NCBI RefSeq assembly: GCF_017301635.1
Contig: NZ_CP071091.1
Coordinates: 8,858,501-8,922,500, forward strand
From: Myxococcus landrumus
GTDB taxonomy: Bacteria > Myxococcota > Myxococcia > Myxococcales > Myxococcaceae
Reading direction: 5' to 3'
DNA length: 64,000 bases
Part shown: positions 36,753 through 46,318 of the stretch, piece by piece
Numbering within the stretch: the first letter of the stretch is position 1
Layout: every line of letters starts with the position of its first letter
The notes under the pieces: generated by a model
Database searches by the model: none
Seen by the model: the letters and a program-made list of their open reading frames with translations, nothing else
Told to the model about the DNA's origin: nothing
Position numbers and translations under genes: made by a program

Positions 36753-37796
36753 ATGAAGGAGACCATCGGTGTGCTGGGCTACGGCCGCTTCGGCCGAGCC
36801 CTCTCGGGGCTGCTCTCCGAAGCGAACCTCCCGCACCGGGTCTTCGACCCGAGGCTGGACGAGGTCCCCCCGAAGCTCCAGGCGGGCTCCCTCGCGGAGC
36901 TGGCCGCGCGCTCGTCCATCCTCGTCCTGGCCATGCCCGTCTCGGCCATGCGCGCGGCGCTGAAGGAGCTCCGGCCTCATCTCACTCCCGAGCAGCTCGT
37001 CATCGACGTGGGAAGTGTGAAGGTCCGCCCGGTCCACATGCTCGCCTCCGCGCTGGGGCGAGACATTCCATGGGTGGGCACGCATCCGCTCTTCGGCCCC
37101 GCCAGCCTCGCGCGAGGCGATGCCCGGCGCACCGTGGTCTGCCCGAACCCCCTGCACCCCGAGGCCGTCCGCCGCACCCGGGAGCTCTTTGAACTCCTCG
37201 GCTGCTCGGTGACGGAGATGTCACCCGAGGCCCATGACGCGCTGATGGCGCGCACGCACGTGCTCACGTTCTTCCTGGCCCACGGACTCGTGAAGGCGGG
37301 AGTAGGGAAGGACCTGCCCTTCGCGCCTCCCAGCTTCCATCCCGTGGCCCGGCTGGAGGAGTACGCGCGCACGGAGGTTCCTCACCTCTTCGCCGTCGTG
37401 CAGGCGGAGAACCCCTATGCACGAGAAGCCCGCGTGGGCCTGCTCGAAGCGCTCACGCAGCTTCACGAAGGGCTCGACCTCGCAGCGGAATCCGCACGCA
37501 ACACCGGAGCGGAGGCCGCGCCTCCCGGACTCAAGGATGTTCGCGAGCGCATCGACACCGTGGACCGGGAGCTGGTGGCGCTGCTCGCCCGGCGCGCACA
37601 GCTCGTCAAGGACGCGGCGCGAGTGAAGTCCGAGCATGGGCTCCCTTTCCCCGACCCGGAGCGAGAGTCTTCCATGCTCGGCGCCCGTCGAGAGTGGGCC
37701 TCGCAGGCGGGCCTCAACACCCGGGCTCTCGACGACGTCTTCCGCGCCGTGCTGCGCGTCACCCGCGACTCCGCGCTGGAGCTCGACGACGAATAG
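36753..37796 (+). CDS. tyrA: Prephenate dehydrogenase-chorismate mutase fusion
   Basis: The 347-residue protein has an NAD-binding prephenate dehydrogenase domain (1 to about 250) with GVLGYGRFGRALS and the substrate motif GTHPLFGPAS. A helical AroQ chorismate mutase domain follows (about 262-347): LKDVRERIDTVDRELVALLA and the PDPERESSML end. It would carry chorismate through prephenate toward 4-hydroxyphenylpyruvate for tyrosine. The order is reversed relative to E. coli TyrA, where the mutase comes first. The ATG at 36753 is preferred because it starts the Rossmann strand. Confidence 0.88.
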   Translation: MKETIGVLGYGRFGRALSGLLSEANLPHRVFDPRLDEVPPKLQAGSLAELAARSSILVLAMPVSAMRAALKELRPHLTPEQLVIDVGSVKVRPVHMLASALGRDIPWVGTHPLFGPASLARGDARRTVVCPNPLHPEAVRRTRELFELLGCSVTEMSPEAHDALMARTHVLTFFLAHGLVKAGVGKDLPFAPPSFHPVARLEEYARTEVPHLFAVVQAENPYAREARVGLLEALTQLHEGLDLAAESARNTGAEAAPPGLKDVRERIDTVDRELVALLARRAQLVKDAARVKSEHGLPFPDPERESSMLGARREWASQAGLNTRALDDVFRAVLRVTRDSALELDDE

Positions 37797-37811
37797 CGCT
37801 GTACGAGCGCC

Positions 37812-40433
37812 TCAGCGCTGCACGGTGAACGTGGGGTTCAACACCTTCATCGTCCCCTTCGTCACGCCGAACTGCTCATGCACCGCCGCGCGTCGCACGG
37901 TCTCCGCCGGAGAGATGCGGCCGGCGAGCAGCTCCTGATACGCCCCCAGGACCCGCGTGGCCTCCTCGCGAGACTCGCGCACGAACTCCACGCGGAAGCG
38001 CCGCACCCCCCGCGCCATCAGCGAGGGCACCAACGACGCCGCGCTCTGTGCCTGCGCATTGAACACCGTGTTGCGGCAGCCCACGTCCACCACCACCGGG
38101 TGTTCCAGTCCCTTGTGGTCCCGCAGGGACAGCCGGTGCTTCTCACACGGCCGACCACAGCTCCGGTAGTCACGCCCCTGCGAGAGCGTGTGCGAGTACA
38201 CGCAGTGCTCCGTGTGGAACGTCGAGATGTGGTGATGCACCGTCACCGTGAACCGCTCGGCGGGCAGGTGCTCCAACATCGCGCCCAACTGCACCGCGTC
38301 CAGGTCATGCGCGAAGGTCAGCGTGTCCAACCCCAGCCCCAGCAGATGCAGCGCCGTCACGGAGTTGGTGACGTTGAGCGAGAAGTCTCCATGCAGCGCT
38401 GGCCGGGTCTCCCCCGGGGCAAACGGGCGCTCCAGGAAGTGCATCATCGCGCCCCAGTGCCGCGCCAGCACCGCGTCCGGCTTCAGCTTCGCGATGCGCG
38501 CGTCGTAGCCCTCCTCCCCCGGCTTCTGCACGCGCACCGTCGCAATCGTCACGCGCAGCCCCGCCGCCTTCGCCCGCTCCACCGCGCGCTGGAGCCCCAC
38601 CAGCTCCATCCAATCCAGCTCCACCTCGGGAAGCCCCGCCGCGATGACCGCCTCGAGCTGCTCATCCGTCCGGCACAGCGGCAACAGCCGCGCGCCCTCG
38701 GACGCAGGCGTCACCACCACGCGCTCCCGCCGCGAGCCACGGACCTCCTCCAGCACCGACGTCTCGCGCACCGTGCGAACAGGGCCGCGAGACACCTTCT
38801 CCGTCAGCTCTACCACCAGCGACCGCCGCAGCGCCTTGAGCTCGGACACCGGCAGATGCAGCCCCGTCCCCAGCGCCGTCGTATCCAGCCCCGACAGGTG
38901 GAACGGAGTTCCTCCCAGCGCCGCCAGCTTGTCCTTCAGCAACACCGCGTCCAGCCCACCCCCTCGCGCCGCCGCCAGCATCACCGCGCTCGTCGCCGTG
39001 GCCACATGCCCACCGCGCGCCGTGCCCGTCACCACCAGCGGAGCCCCCGCCGCCCCCGACACCGTCAGCGCCAGCGGAACGCGGCCCTCGGGCTCGCCCT
39101 GCTCCAGCAGCTCCTCGGTGTGCTTCGCCAGGGAGGGATCACTCGTCACCCAGACGCGCTGCCCGCGCGCCACCCGAGACATGTCCGGCCCCGGATTGCC
39201 AAAGCCCAGCACCCAGCCCCGCTCGTGCCGCTCCACGCGGAACAGCGGACCGCCCGCCTCGTGCTTGTCCTCGGGGTGCCCGTCATCGAACACCACGCCC
39301 ATGCCCGGGCGAGGCGACAGCACCTCTCCCACCGGCGCGTCACCTTCCAGCGGAGACGACACCTTGCCCTTCGGCCCCTCGCGGGCCTCGTCCTGTCCAA
39401 GTCCACCCGTCCAGGGCCGTCCCTCCGGGTCCTCCACGACGAGCACGTCGCGCCCCTGCACGGCCTCCACCACGCCCAGAATCGCGCCGCGGTGCTTGGG
39501 GAAGCGTCCCTCCACCAGCGTCTGGTGGTCCGAGCCCGCGAAGAACCCATGCGAGAAGCCCCGGCTGTACGACAGCGTCATGTCGGCCAGGTCCTTGCGC
39601 AGCGCCCCCACGTCCGCCTTGCCCGCCTCCAGCCCATCCACCCAGCGCCGGTAACCGGTCACCGCCGTGGCCACGTACTGCGGCCCCTTCTGCCGGCCTT
39701 CAATCTTCAGCGAGTGCACGCCGATGTCGATGAGCTTGGGCACCGCCATGACGCCCGCGAGGTCCTTGGGGCTGAGCAGGTAGCGCACGTCGCCCAGGTC
39801 CTTCGTCTGTCCATCCACCACCAGGTCATACGGCAGCCGACAGGACTGCGCGCACTGTCCCCGGTTCGCCGAGCGCCCACCCCACGCCTCGCTGGTGAGG
39901 CACTGACCACTCCACGACATGCAGAGCGCGCCGTGGATGAACACCTCCAGCTCGATGTCCGTCTCGCTCGCCAGTCGCGCAATCTCCGCCACCGACAGCT
40001 CGCGCGGCACCACCACGCGTGTCGCACCCAGCCCCCGGGCGAAGCGCGCACCCTCCGCGCTGGAAATGGTCATCTGCGTGGAGGCATGGACCTCCATCTG
40101 CGGACACACCGCGCGCGCCACCAGCGCGATGGCCGGGTCCTGGACGATGAGCGCATCCACGCCCGCGGCGGCCACGCGCCGCAGGATGTCCTCCACCACC
40201 GCCAGCTCCGGCTCGAACACCAGCGTGTTCATCGTCAGGTAGGCGCGAGCCCCCGCGCGGTGCACCAGCGCGAGTGTCTCGGGCAGGCGGGCGAGCGAGA
40301 AGTTCTCCGCCCGGGCACGGGCATTGAAGCCTTCGTCCAGGCCGAAATAGATGGCGTCCGCGCCACTGGCCAGCGCGGCCTTCATCGAGTCGAGGTCTCC
40401 AGCGGGGGCGAGGATTTCAGGACGACGGCGCAT
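37812..40433 (-). CDS. U32 family peptidase / tRNA or rRNA hydroxylation protein
   Basis: The 873-residue protein has the U32 domain (PEILAPAGDLDSMKAALASG, DALIVQDPAI, EVFIHGALCMSWSGQCLTS and NRGQCAQSCRLPYDL). Later come a DUF3656-type region and a second cysteine cluster near the C-terminus (CVYSHTLSQGRDYRSCGRPC). Long bacterial members of this family, such as RlhA, help hydroxylate rRNA cytidine, and TrhP-type members act on tRNA; the peptidase name is historical. The cysteines probably bind an iron-sulfur cluster. Exact modification site is not predictable. Confidence 0.88.
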   Translation of the reverse strand: MRRRPEILAPAGDLDSMKAALASGADAIYFGLDEGFNARARAENFSLARLPETLALVHRAGARAYLTMNTLVFEPELAVVEDILRRVAAAGVDALIVQDPAIALVARAVCPQMEVHASTQMTISSAEGARFARGLGATRVVVPRELSVAEIARLASETDIELEVFIHGALCMSWSGQCLTSEAWGGRSANRGQCAQSCRLPYDLVVDGQTKDLGDVRYLLSPKDLAGVMAVPKLIDIGVHSLKIEGRQKGPQYVATAVTGYRRWVDGLEAGKADVGALRKDLADMTLSYSRGFSHGFFAGSDHQTLVEGRFPKHRGAILGVVEAVQGRDVLVVEDPEGRPWTGGLGQDEAREGPKGKVSSPLEGDAPVGEVLSPRPGMGVVFDDGHPEDKHEAGGPLFRVERHERGWVLGFGNPGPDMSRVARGQRVWVTSDPSLAKHTEELLEQGEPEGRVPLALTVSGAAGAPLVVTGTARGGHVATATSAVMLAAARGGGLDAVLLKDKLAALGGTPFHLSGLDTTALGTGLHLPVSELKALRRSLVVELTEKVSRGPVRTVRETSVLEEVRGSRRERVVVTPASEGARLLPLCRTDEQLEAVIAAGLPEVELDWMELVGLQRAVERAKAAGLRVTIATVRVQKPGEEGYDARIAKLKPDAVLARHWGAMMHFLERPFAPGETRPALHGDFSLNVTNSVTALHLLGLGLDTLTFAHDLDAVQLGAMLEHLPAERFTVTVHHHISTFHTEHCVYSHTLSQGRDYRSCGRPCEKHRLSLRDHKGLEHPVVVDVGCRNTVFNAQAQSAASLVPSLMARGVRRFRVEFVRESREEATRVLGAYQELLAGRISPAETVRRAAVHEQFGVTKGTMKVLNPTFTVQR

Positions 40434-40548
40434 GTCCGGTCCTCTAACACAGCGGCCCTGCCGTGGCGCACGTCCTCACTCGCCCGTGGACGCAGTGCGG
40501 CGGGTTCTGGTCAAGTCGCCGCCCGGTTGCTTCCATAGGAGACGAATC

Positions 40549-41352
40549 ATGGCTGATGGCGTGTTCAAGGACGGGCTGCTGGCGGGCAAGGTGGCGTTCA
40601 TTTCGGGCGGCAGCAGTGGCATCAACCTCGGCATCGCCGAGGCGTTCGTGAAGGCCGGGGCCAAGGTGGCCATCAATGGCCGCAACGTGGAGAAGCTCGA
40701 GGGCGCGGTGAAGGGCCTCCAGGCGCACGGCACCGCCATGGGCGTGGCCGCCGACGTGCGCGACTACGCCTCCGTGGAGAAGGCGCTCCAGACGGTGCGC
40801 GACGCCTATGGTGAGCTGGACATCCTCATCTGTGGCGCCGCCGGCAACTTCCCCGCGCCCGCGCTGGGCATGTCCTCCAACGGCTTCAAGGCCGTGATGG
40901 ACATCGACGTGCTGGGCACCTTCAACATCTGTCGCGCGGGCTTCGAGCACCTGCGCAAGCCCGGCGCCTCCGTCATCAACATCTCCGCGCCCCAGGCGTA
41001 CCTGCCCATGGCCATGCAGGCCCATGTCTGCGCGGCGAAGGCCGGCGTGGACATGCTGACCCGCGTGCTCGCGCTCGAGTGGGGCGGCGCCGGTGTGCGC
41101 GTCAACGCCATCACCCCGGGGCCCATCGAGGACACCGAGGGCATGCGCCGCCTCGCCCCCAGCGAGGAGGGGCACCAGAAGCTCGTCCAGGCGCTGCCGC
41201 TCCAGCGCTTCGGCACCAAGGCGGACATCGCGCGGATGGCGCTGTTCCTGTCCTCGGACGCCGCGTCCTTCGTCACCGGCTCCATCATGGTCTGCGACGG
41301 CGGCCAGTCCCTGCTGGGTGGCGCCGCGCTCGTCGCGGCCCTCGGCATGTAG
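40549..41352 (+). CDS. Short-chain dehydrogenase, 2,4-dienoyl-CoA reductase-like
   Basis: The 267-residue protein has the SDR cofactor motif (FISGGSSGINLGIAEAF) and NAG-type strand ICGAAGNFPAP. The usual YxxxK is replaced by a HVCAAKAGVDMLTR block, with GPIEDTEGMRRL later. That pattern matches peroxisomal-type 2,4-dienoyl-CoA reductase, an auxiliary enzyme of unsaturated fatty acid oxidation. NADPH would be the cofactor. The start has ATAGGAGACG upstream. It is divergent from the U32 gene. Confidence 0.82.
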   Translation: MADGVFKDGLLAGKVAFISGGSSGINLGIAEAFVKAGAKVAINGRNVEKLEGAVKGLQAHGTAMGVAADVRDYASVEKALQTVRDAYGELDILICGAAGNFPAPALGMSSNGFKAVMDIDVLGTFNICRAGFEHLRKPGASVINISAPQAYLPMAMQAHVCAAKAGVDMLTRVLALEWGGAGVRVNAITPGPIEDTEGMRRLAPSEEGHQKLVQALPLQRFGTKADIARMALFLSSDAASFVTGSIMVCDGGQSLLGGAALVAALGM

Positions 41353-41370
41353 CGAAGGGGCTCGGACTCG

Positions 41371-41401
41371 GGGGCTGGGTTCCTCAGGACCTCCCAGCCC
41401 C
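41371..41401 (+). terminator. Hairpin after the SDR gene
   Basis: GGGGCTGGG (41371-41379) pairs with CCCAGCCCC (41393-41401), a 9-base stem that starts 19 bases after the stop codon. Confidence 0.65.
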
Positions 41402-41532
41402 TGGTCGAGGCTGTACTGTCATTGCAGGTTCGCGCGGGGTCTTACTCCTCGGGCGGGAAGGTCTGCTAAGAGACAAGGCTCCCTGTGGGCCCGACTTCTC
41501 CCCGGACGTCGGCTCGCACCTCGGAGCGACTC

Positions 41533-44500
41533 ATGTCCGCAAGTCTTCCTTCGTCAGCTCGGCTCTTCGGGCTGGCCGTCCTTTGCCTGGGTCTGCTGGT
41601 GGGATGCGGTGAAGAGTCGCAGCCGCCGCCGCTGGCTCAGCCTCCCGTCTTGCCGGATGCGACCGCGTCCACGGTGACGGTGACGTCCCGCGAACTGCGC
41701 GCGGATGGCGAGGACCGGGGAGAAATCACCGTCACCGTGAAGGACAAGAACGGCGCACCGCTGGCGGGGCGCTCGGTGACGGTGGCGGTCTCCGGAGAGG
41801 GCAACACGGTGTCGCAGGCCCAGGCTCCGACCGACGACAAGGGTGTCGCCGTGGCCTATGTGGCGTCCACGCGTGAAGGGCCCCGGCGCGTGAGGGCTTC
41901 GGCCTCCGCCGAGGGAGGCGCGGTGGTGCTGGCCTCCCAGCCCACGCTCACCTTTGTCGCTCCGGTGGCCACACAGTTGGTGTTCTCCGGGACGGTGCGC
42001 GACTCGACGGCGGGCTCGGTCCTCGCGGGGTTGGAGGTTCGCTTCGTCGATGCCTCGGGGCGGCTCGTCACGGGCGCGCATGAGCGGGTGACATTGGCGA
42101 AGGCCGCGGGGCCGGGGGACGCGGTGCTGGAGGGCACGCTCACGGCGATGCCCGTGGGAGGGCTGGTGCGCTTCCCGGAGGTGGTGCTGAAGAAGGCGGG
42201 GACTGGCTTCCAGCTCAAGGCCTCGGCGGCGGGCGTGACGGATGCGACGACGGGGCTCTTCAACGTGGTCCCCGCCGTGCCGGCGTCGCTGGAGCTCTCC
42301 GAGCTGGTCACCGACGCGGTCGCGGGCGCGCAGCGCTCGGTGCGCGTGACGGTGCGCGATGCCTTCTCCAACCTGGCCACGAACTACACGGGGACGCTGG
42401 AGGTGACGTCGACGGACGACACGGCCTCGATGCCCGCAGCGCGCACGTTCACCTCGGGCGATGCGGGGACCTTCACCTTCACGGGCATCACGCTCAAGCG
42501 CGCGGGGCGTCAGGACGTCATCGTGGAGGATGCGCGCAACTCGACGCTGAGCGCCCGGAGGACCGTGGGTGTGTTCGCGGGGAACACCACGAAGCTGGTG
42601 TTCACCCAGGCGCCCGCGAATGCCTCGGTGCGCGCGGTGCTGTCGCCGACGACCGTGGCCCTTCAGGACAACTTCGGCAACACCACCTCCGTGGGCGCGC
42701 CTCGCGTGACCGTGGCCATGGTGGAGTCCGGGACGCTCTCGGGGCGGCGGGAGCTTGCGCCGGTGGACGGCGTGGTCCGCTTCACGGACCTGCGGGTGGA
42801 GTCAGAGGGCGTGTTCCACCTGCGCGCCACCGCGAGTGGATTGACGGACGCCACCACGGCCGGGACGCTCACCATCGTGGATGACGTGTTGCCGGCGAAG
42901 CCCGTGCTCACGCAGGGGGCGCTGGGGCCGGATACGGCGCGGGTGAGCTGGGTGGCCGTGGGTGATGACGGACACGAGGGCACCGCGACGTCGCAGGACT
43001 TGCGCTACTCGCTCTCGCCCATCCGGAACCTCGCGGAGTTCAACGCGGCCACGCCCGTCGGTGGGGTGACTGCTCCGGCTGCTCCAGGGACCGCGGAGTC
43101 CGCGCTGCTGACGAGCCTCATCCCGGCCACGACGTACTACATCGCGCTGCGGGTGGTGGACGACAAGGGCAACTTCGCGCTCTCCGACAGCCTGATGTTG
43201 CAGACCGTGGACAACAACGTGACGCGGCTGGAGTTCACCGTCCAGCCCGCGAACGGCACGGCGGGTGTGCCGATGGCCGAGGTGCGCGTGTCCCTCCTGA
43301 ATGCGCAAGGGGCGGTGGTGGACACGTCCACTGCTCCCGTGACGCTGTCGCTCGTGGGGGGCCATGGCTTCGTTCCGGTGCAGGTCTCCGCCGTCGCGGG
43401 TGTGGCCTCCTTCACGGGCCTGCGCGTCGACTCGGCGGCGGACCCCCATTTCTTCACGGCCAGCGCCAACGCGCTGACACAGCAGAGCAATGCCTTCCGA
43501 ATCGATGCGGCAGCGGCCTCGCGGTTCGTCCTCACGGGGATTCCGGGACAGGTGACCGCCGGGCAGTTGCAGAGCCTCACCGTGACGGCGCAGGACAGCT
43601 TCGGCAACGTCGCCAGGAGCTACGCGGGCACGGTGCACTTCTCCACCTCGTCCACGGTGAGCACGCTTCCCCCCGACTCCGTCTTCCCCGCGGCGAGCCA
43701 GGGACGCCATGTGTTCAGCGGCGTGAAGCTGTCCACGGTCGGCACTCAGCGGCTGACGGTCACGGATACGGGGAACAGCCAGCTCACGGGCTTCGTGGAC
43801 GTCGTCGTGACGAACGACGTCGCGGCCAAGCTGGCGTTGTCCGGCTTGCCGACGGATGTGCAGGCGGGGAGCACGCATACGCTCACGCTTCGCGTGCTGG
43901 ATGCCTTCGACAACCTCGTGCCGGATTACACGGGCTCGGTGAGCTTCACGTCGGATGACCCGCTGGCCACGCGTCCCATGACCCCCCATGTCTTCACGTC
44001 CGCGGAGGCCGGTCAGCACTCCTTCCAGGTGGCGTTCAAGAGCTCGGGCGCGCGCTCCATCACCGTATCGCAGACAGGCGGCGCCTTCAGCGTCACGCGC
44101 GGCACGACGGTGGCGGCTGGGCCCGCGGTGAACGTGACGGTGGTGTTGTCCACGACCAATCCCACGGCGGGAGAAGCGGTGGAAGCCACGGTCGCGGTGG
44201 GGGATGAGTTTGGAAACCTGGCGTCCGGTTACCGAGGCACCATCGTGCTCGATGTGGAGCAGGACCCGGATGCCATCAAGCCCCCTCCCCATGTCTTCAC
44301 CGCGGCGGACGCGGGCCGCTACATCTTCAGCGTCACGTTCGCTCGAGCCCAATCGACCTTGCTGAGCGCGACCGACACATTGCAGCCGACGCTCAGAGAC
44401 ACGGAGTCGGTGGTGGTGCGAGCCGGTGTCGCCACCCAGTTGAGCGTTGCTCCCGCGACGGCCACCGTCACGGCGGGAGTGCTTCAGTCTTTCGTGGTCA

Positions 44501-46095
44501 GCGCCAAGGACCGGTTTGGCAACCTGGCGCTGGGCTACAGAGGCACCGTTGCGCCGTCCACGACGGATGGCGCGGTGGGGGCCCAGCTCTCGCACACGTA
44601 CACCGCAGAGGACGCGGCAGAGCACTCCTTCCCGTACACGCTACAGACCGCGGGCCCGCAGTCCGTCACCTTCACGGACGTGGGGCTCAACGCATCGGCG
44701 ACCAGCACGCTCACGGTGGTCGCGGGGCCCGCCGCGAGCTTGCGCTTCCTGACCGGCGCCGTTGCGGTCTCGGTCCGGCAGACGCTGCCCACCGTGCGCG
44801 TGGCCGTGGAGGATCAATTTGGCAACGGCGTGGCGGGGGCCGCTTCCTCCGTGACGCTCTCCCTGTCCACGGGCGGGGTGCTGCTTGGCAATACCACCAT
44901 CGCGCCCGTGGCCGGCGTGGCGGAGTTCACCACCGTCTCAGCGGAACAGGAGGGCCCAAGCCAGCTCACCGCCTCGGTGGCGGATGTGGGGGTGCCCAGG
45001 GTTTCCGTGTCGATGACCGTCAACGACAACATCGCTCCCTCGCCAGTGGCCACACTGGAGGCCACGCCGCAGGCCGGGGGCAACGTGCGGCTGCGGTGGC
45101 TCGCCACGGGCGACGACGAAATGCTCGGTCAGGCGACGTCCTATGAGCTGAAGTACAGCTCCGCGGTCATCAACGCGAGCAACTTCGGGTCGGCATTTCC
45201 CGTCCTCACCAACGCGCCGAAGATGCCCGGACTGCAGGAGGAGGTGGTCGTCGGTCCCCTCACGATTGGAGAGACGTATTACTTCGCCGTGAGGGTGAAG
45301 GATGGGGCGGGGAACACCAGCGCGCTGACGACCGCGTCGGTGCAAGTGGCGCCCCTCTTTGCCAGCAACGCCTGTCCGCCTCGCGAGGCGACGTGCTCGG
45401 AGTCTGGAGTGGACCAGGTGGTCTATCTGGCGGGCGAGGCGGATCCGACGTGTGAGTACGTGGCGCTCCAGACCCAGTGCGAGGGCTTGAATGGCGTGTG
45501 CTTCCAGGGCGCTTGCGAGACGGCGGCCGCACCGGCCGAGGGTGAGCTGGTCATCACCGAGCTCATGTCCGAGCCGAGCCTGGGCACGACCGAGTACATC
45601 GAGCTGACCAACGTCAGCGACCGGTTGGTCAACATCAACGGGCTCTCCCTCCTGTACGCGGTGGGAACAGCCCAGGGCTCCGTCTCCGTGGACCGGGGAG
45701 AGGGGGCGGCGGTGGTGTTGCCGCCCGGAGGCACCTTCGTCCTGGCGGGCAACGCGGACCGTGACACGAACGGTGGCGTGGTCGCGGACATCAGCTATGG
45801 CACCGCGCTGGACCTGGAGGCTTCGGGGCACGTGACGGTTCGGGTGAATGGCGTGCTGATGGACGAGCTCACCTATGACGAGCGCTTCGCCCAGGAGCCG
45901 GGGCGCTCGATGAACCGGTCCCCCGTCTCGAGCGACAGCCTTTCGAGCGGCGACGGTGGCGCGAGCTGGTGCGCCTCCCGGCAGGTCCTCCCCGGCGGAG
46001 ACCGGGGGACGCCCGGCAGCCCGAATGACACGTGCGGCAAGGCCAACGCCTCGCCGGACACCGAGCCGTCCCAGTCGGGCACGGAACACCCCTGA
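41533..46095 (+). CDS. Large repeat lipoprotein with Ig-like, FN3 and lamin-tail domains
   Basis: The 1520-residue protein is exported and lipidated (lipobox LVGC, C25). An invasin-like Big_1 domain comes first (VTVTSRELRADGEDRGEITV). At least five filamin-like repeats of about 85-90 residues follow. They share a pattern of VTVxDxFGNxxxxYxGT, a Pro-rich turn, and HVFTxADxGxHxF. Two fibronectin-III-like units (residues about 455-565 and 1167-1275) carry TARVSWVAVGDDGHEG- and LRWLATGDDE-type strands. The end is a lamin-tail domain (ELVITELMSEPSLGTTEYIE). It is likely a long surface adhesin or scaffold. A cysteine cluster separates the FN3 from the lamin-tail domain. Confidence 0.85.
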   Translation: MSASLPSSARLFGLAVLCLGLLVGCGEESQPPPLAQPPVLPDATASTVTVTSRELRADGEDRGEITVTVKDKNGAPLAGRSVTVAVSGEGNTVSQAQAPTDDKGVAVAYVASTREGPRRVRASASAEGGAVVLASQPTLTFVAPVATQLVFSGTVRDSTAGSVLAGLEVRFVDASGRLVTGAHERVTLAKAAGPGDAVLEGTLTAMPVGGLVRFPEVVLKKAGTGFQLKASAAGVTDATTGLFNVVPAVPASLELSELVTDAVAGAQRSVRVTVRDAFSNLATNYTGTLEVTSTDDTASMPAARTFTSGDAGTFTFTGITLKRAGRQDVIVEDARNSTLSARRTVGVFAGNTTKLVFTQAPANASVRAVLSPTTVALQDNFGNTTSVGAPRVTVAMVESGTLSGRRELAPVDGVVRFTDLRVESEGVFHLRATASGLTDATTAGTLTIVDDVLPAKPVLTQGALGPDTARVSWVAVGDDGHEGTATSQDLRYSLSPIRNLAEFNAATPVGGVTAPAAPGTAESALLTSLIPATTYYIALRVVDDKGNFALSDSLMLQTVDNNVTRLEFTVQPANGTAGVPMAEVRVSLLNAQGAVVDTSTAPVTLSLVGGHGFVPVQVSAVAGVASFTGLRVDSAADPHFFTASANALTQQSNAFRIDAAAASRFVLTGIPGQVTAGQLQSLTVTAQDSFGNVARSYAGTVHFSTSSTVSTLPPDSVFPAASQGRHVFSGVKLSTVGTQRLTVTDTGNSQLTGFVDVVVTNDVAAKLALSGLPTDVQAGSTHTLTLRVLDAFDNLVPDYTGSVSFTSDDPLATRPMTPHVFTSAEAGQHSFQVAFKSSGARSITVSQTGGAFSVTRGTTVAAGPAVNVTVVLSTTNPTAGEAVEATVAVGDEFGNLASGYRGTIVLDVEQDPDAIKPPPHVFTAADAGRYIFSVTFARAQSTLLSATDTLQPTLRDTESVVVRAGVATQLSVAPATATVTAGVLQSFVVSAKDRFGNLALGYRGTVAPSTTDGAVGAQLSHTYTAEDAAEHSFPYTLQTAGPQSVTFTDVGLNASATSTLTVVAGPAASLRFLTGAVAVSVRQTLPTVRVAVEDQFGNGVAGAASSVTLSLSTGGVLLGNTTIAPVAGVAEFTTVSAEQEGPSQLTASVADVGVPRVSVSMTVNDNIAPSPVATLEATPQAGGNVRLRWLATGDDEMLGQATSYELKYSSAVINASNFGSAFPVLTNAPKMPGLQEEVVVGPLTIGETYYFAVRVKDGAGNTSALTTASVQVAPLFASNACPPREATCSESGVDQVVYLAGEADPTCEYVALQTQCEGLNGVCFQGACETAAAPAEGELVITELMSEPSLGTTEYIELTNVSDRLVNINGLSLLYAVGTAQGSVSVDRGEGAAVVLPPGGTFVLAGNADRDTNGGVVADISYGTALDLEASGHVTVRVNGVLMDELTYDERFAQEPGRSMNRSPVSSDSLSSGDGGASWCASRQVLPGGDRGTPGSPNDTCGKANASPDTEPSQSGTEHP

Positions 46096-46105
46096 GGGCA
46101 TCCCG

Positions 46106-46134
46106 CGCCCCGTCACGAAGTCCGGGACGGGGCG
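46106..46134 (+). terminator. Hairpin after the repeat lipoprotein gene
   Basis: CGCCCCGTC (46106-46114) pairs with GACGGGGCG (46126-46134) just after the stop codon, a 9-base GC-rich stem. Confidence 0.6.
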
Positions 46135-46206
46135 TGGCTTCATTCCCCAGGCTCGCTGGAGGAGGGCCCACGCGACCCGAGGGTGGACCTCCGGGGTCGG
46201 ACCGCC

Positions 46207-46274
46207 GTAATCCGCACGACATCCTGAGGGGCCCCACCTCAATCGCTGCTGCTCTCGAGCGGCGGGCGGATTAC
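46207..46274. repeat. Wide inverted repeat upstream of the M3 peptidase gene
   Basis: GTAATCCGC (46207-46215) is matched by GCGGATTAC (46266-46274), a perfect 9-base inverted repeat 68 bases across, ending 44 bases before the start codon. It could be two half-operators or a stem of a leader structure. Confidence 0.35.
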
Positions 46275-46318
46275 CTTTGCCCGCACGGATTCCGACCGCA
46301 CGCCCAGGAGAGCAGCCC

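Noticed and set aside
37878-40538. Plus-strand frame of 886 codons over the U32 gene
   Set aside because: The minus strand encodes a full U32 protein with its cysteine clusters. The plus-strand product is Arg- and His-rich with no recognisable domain.
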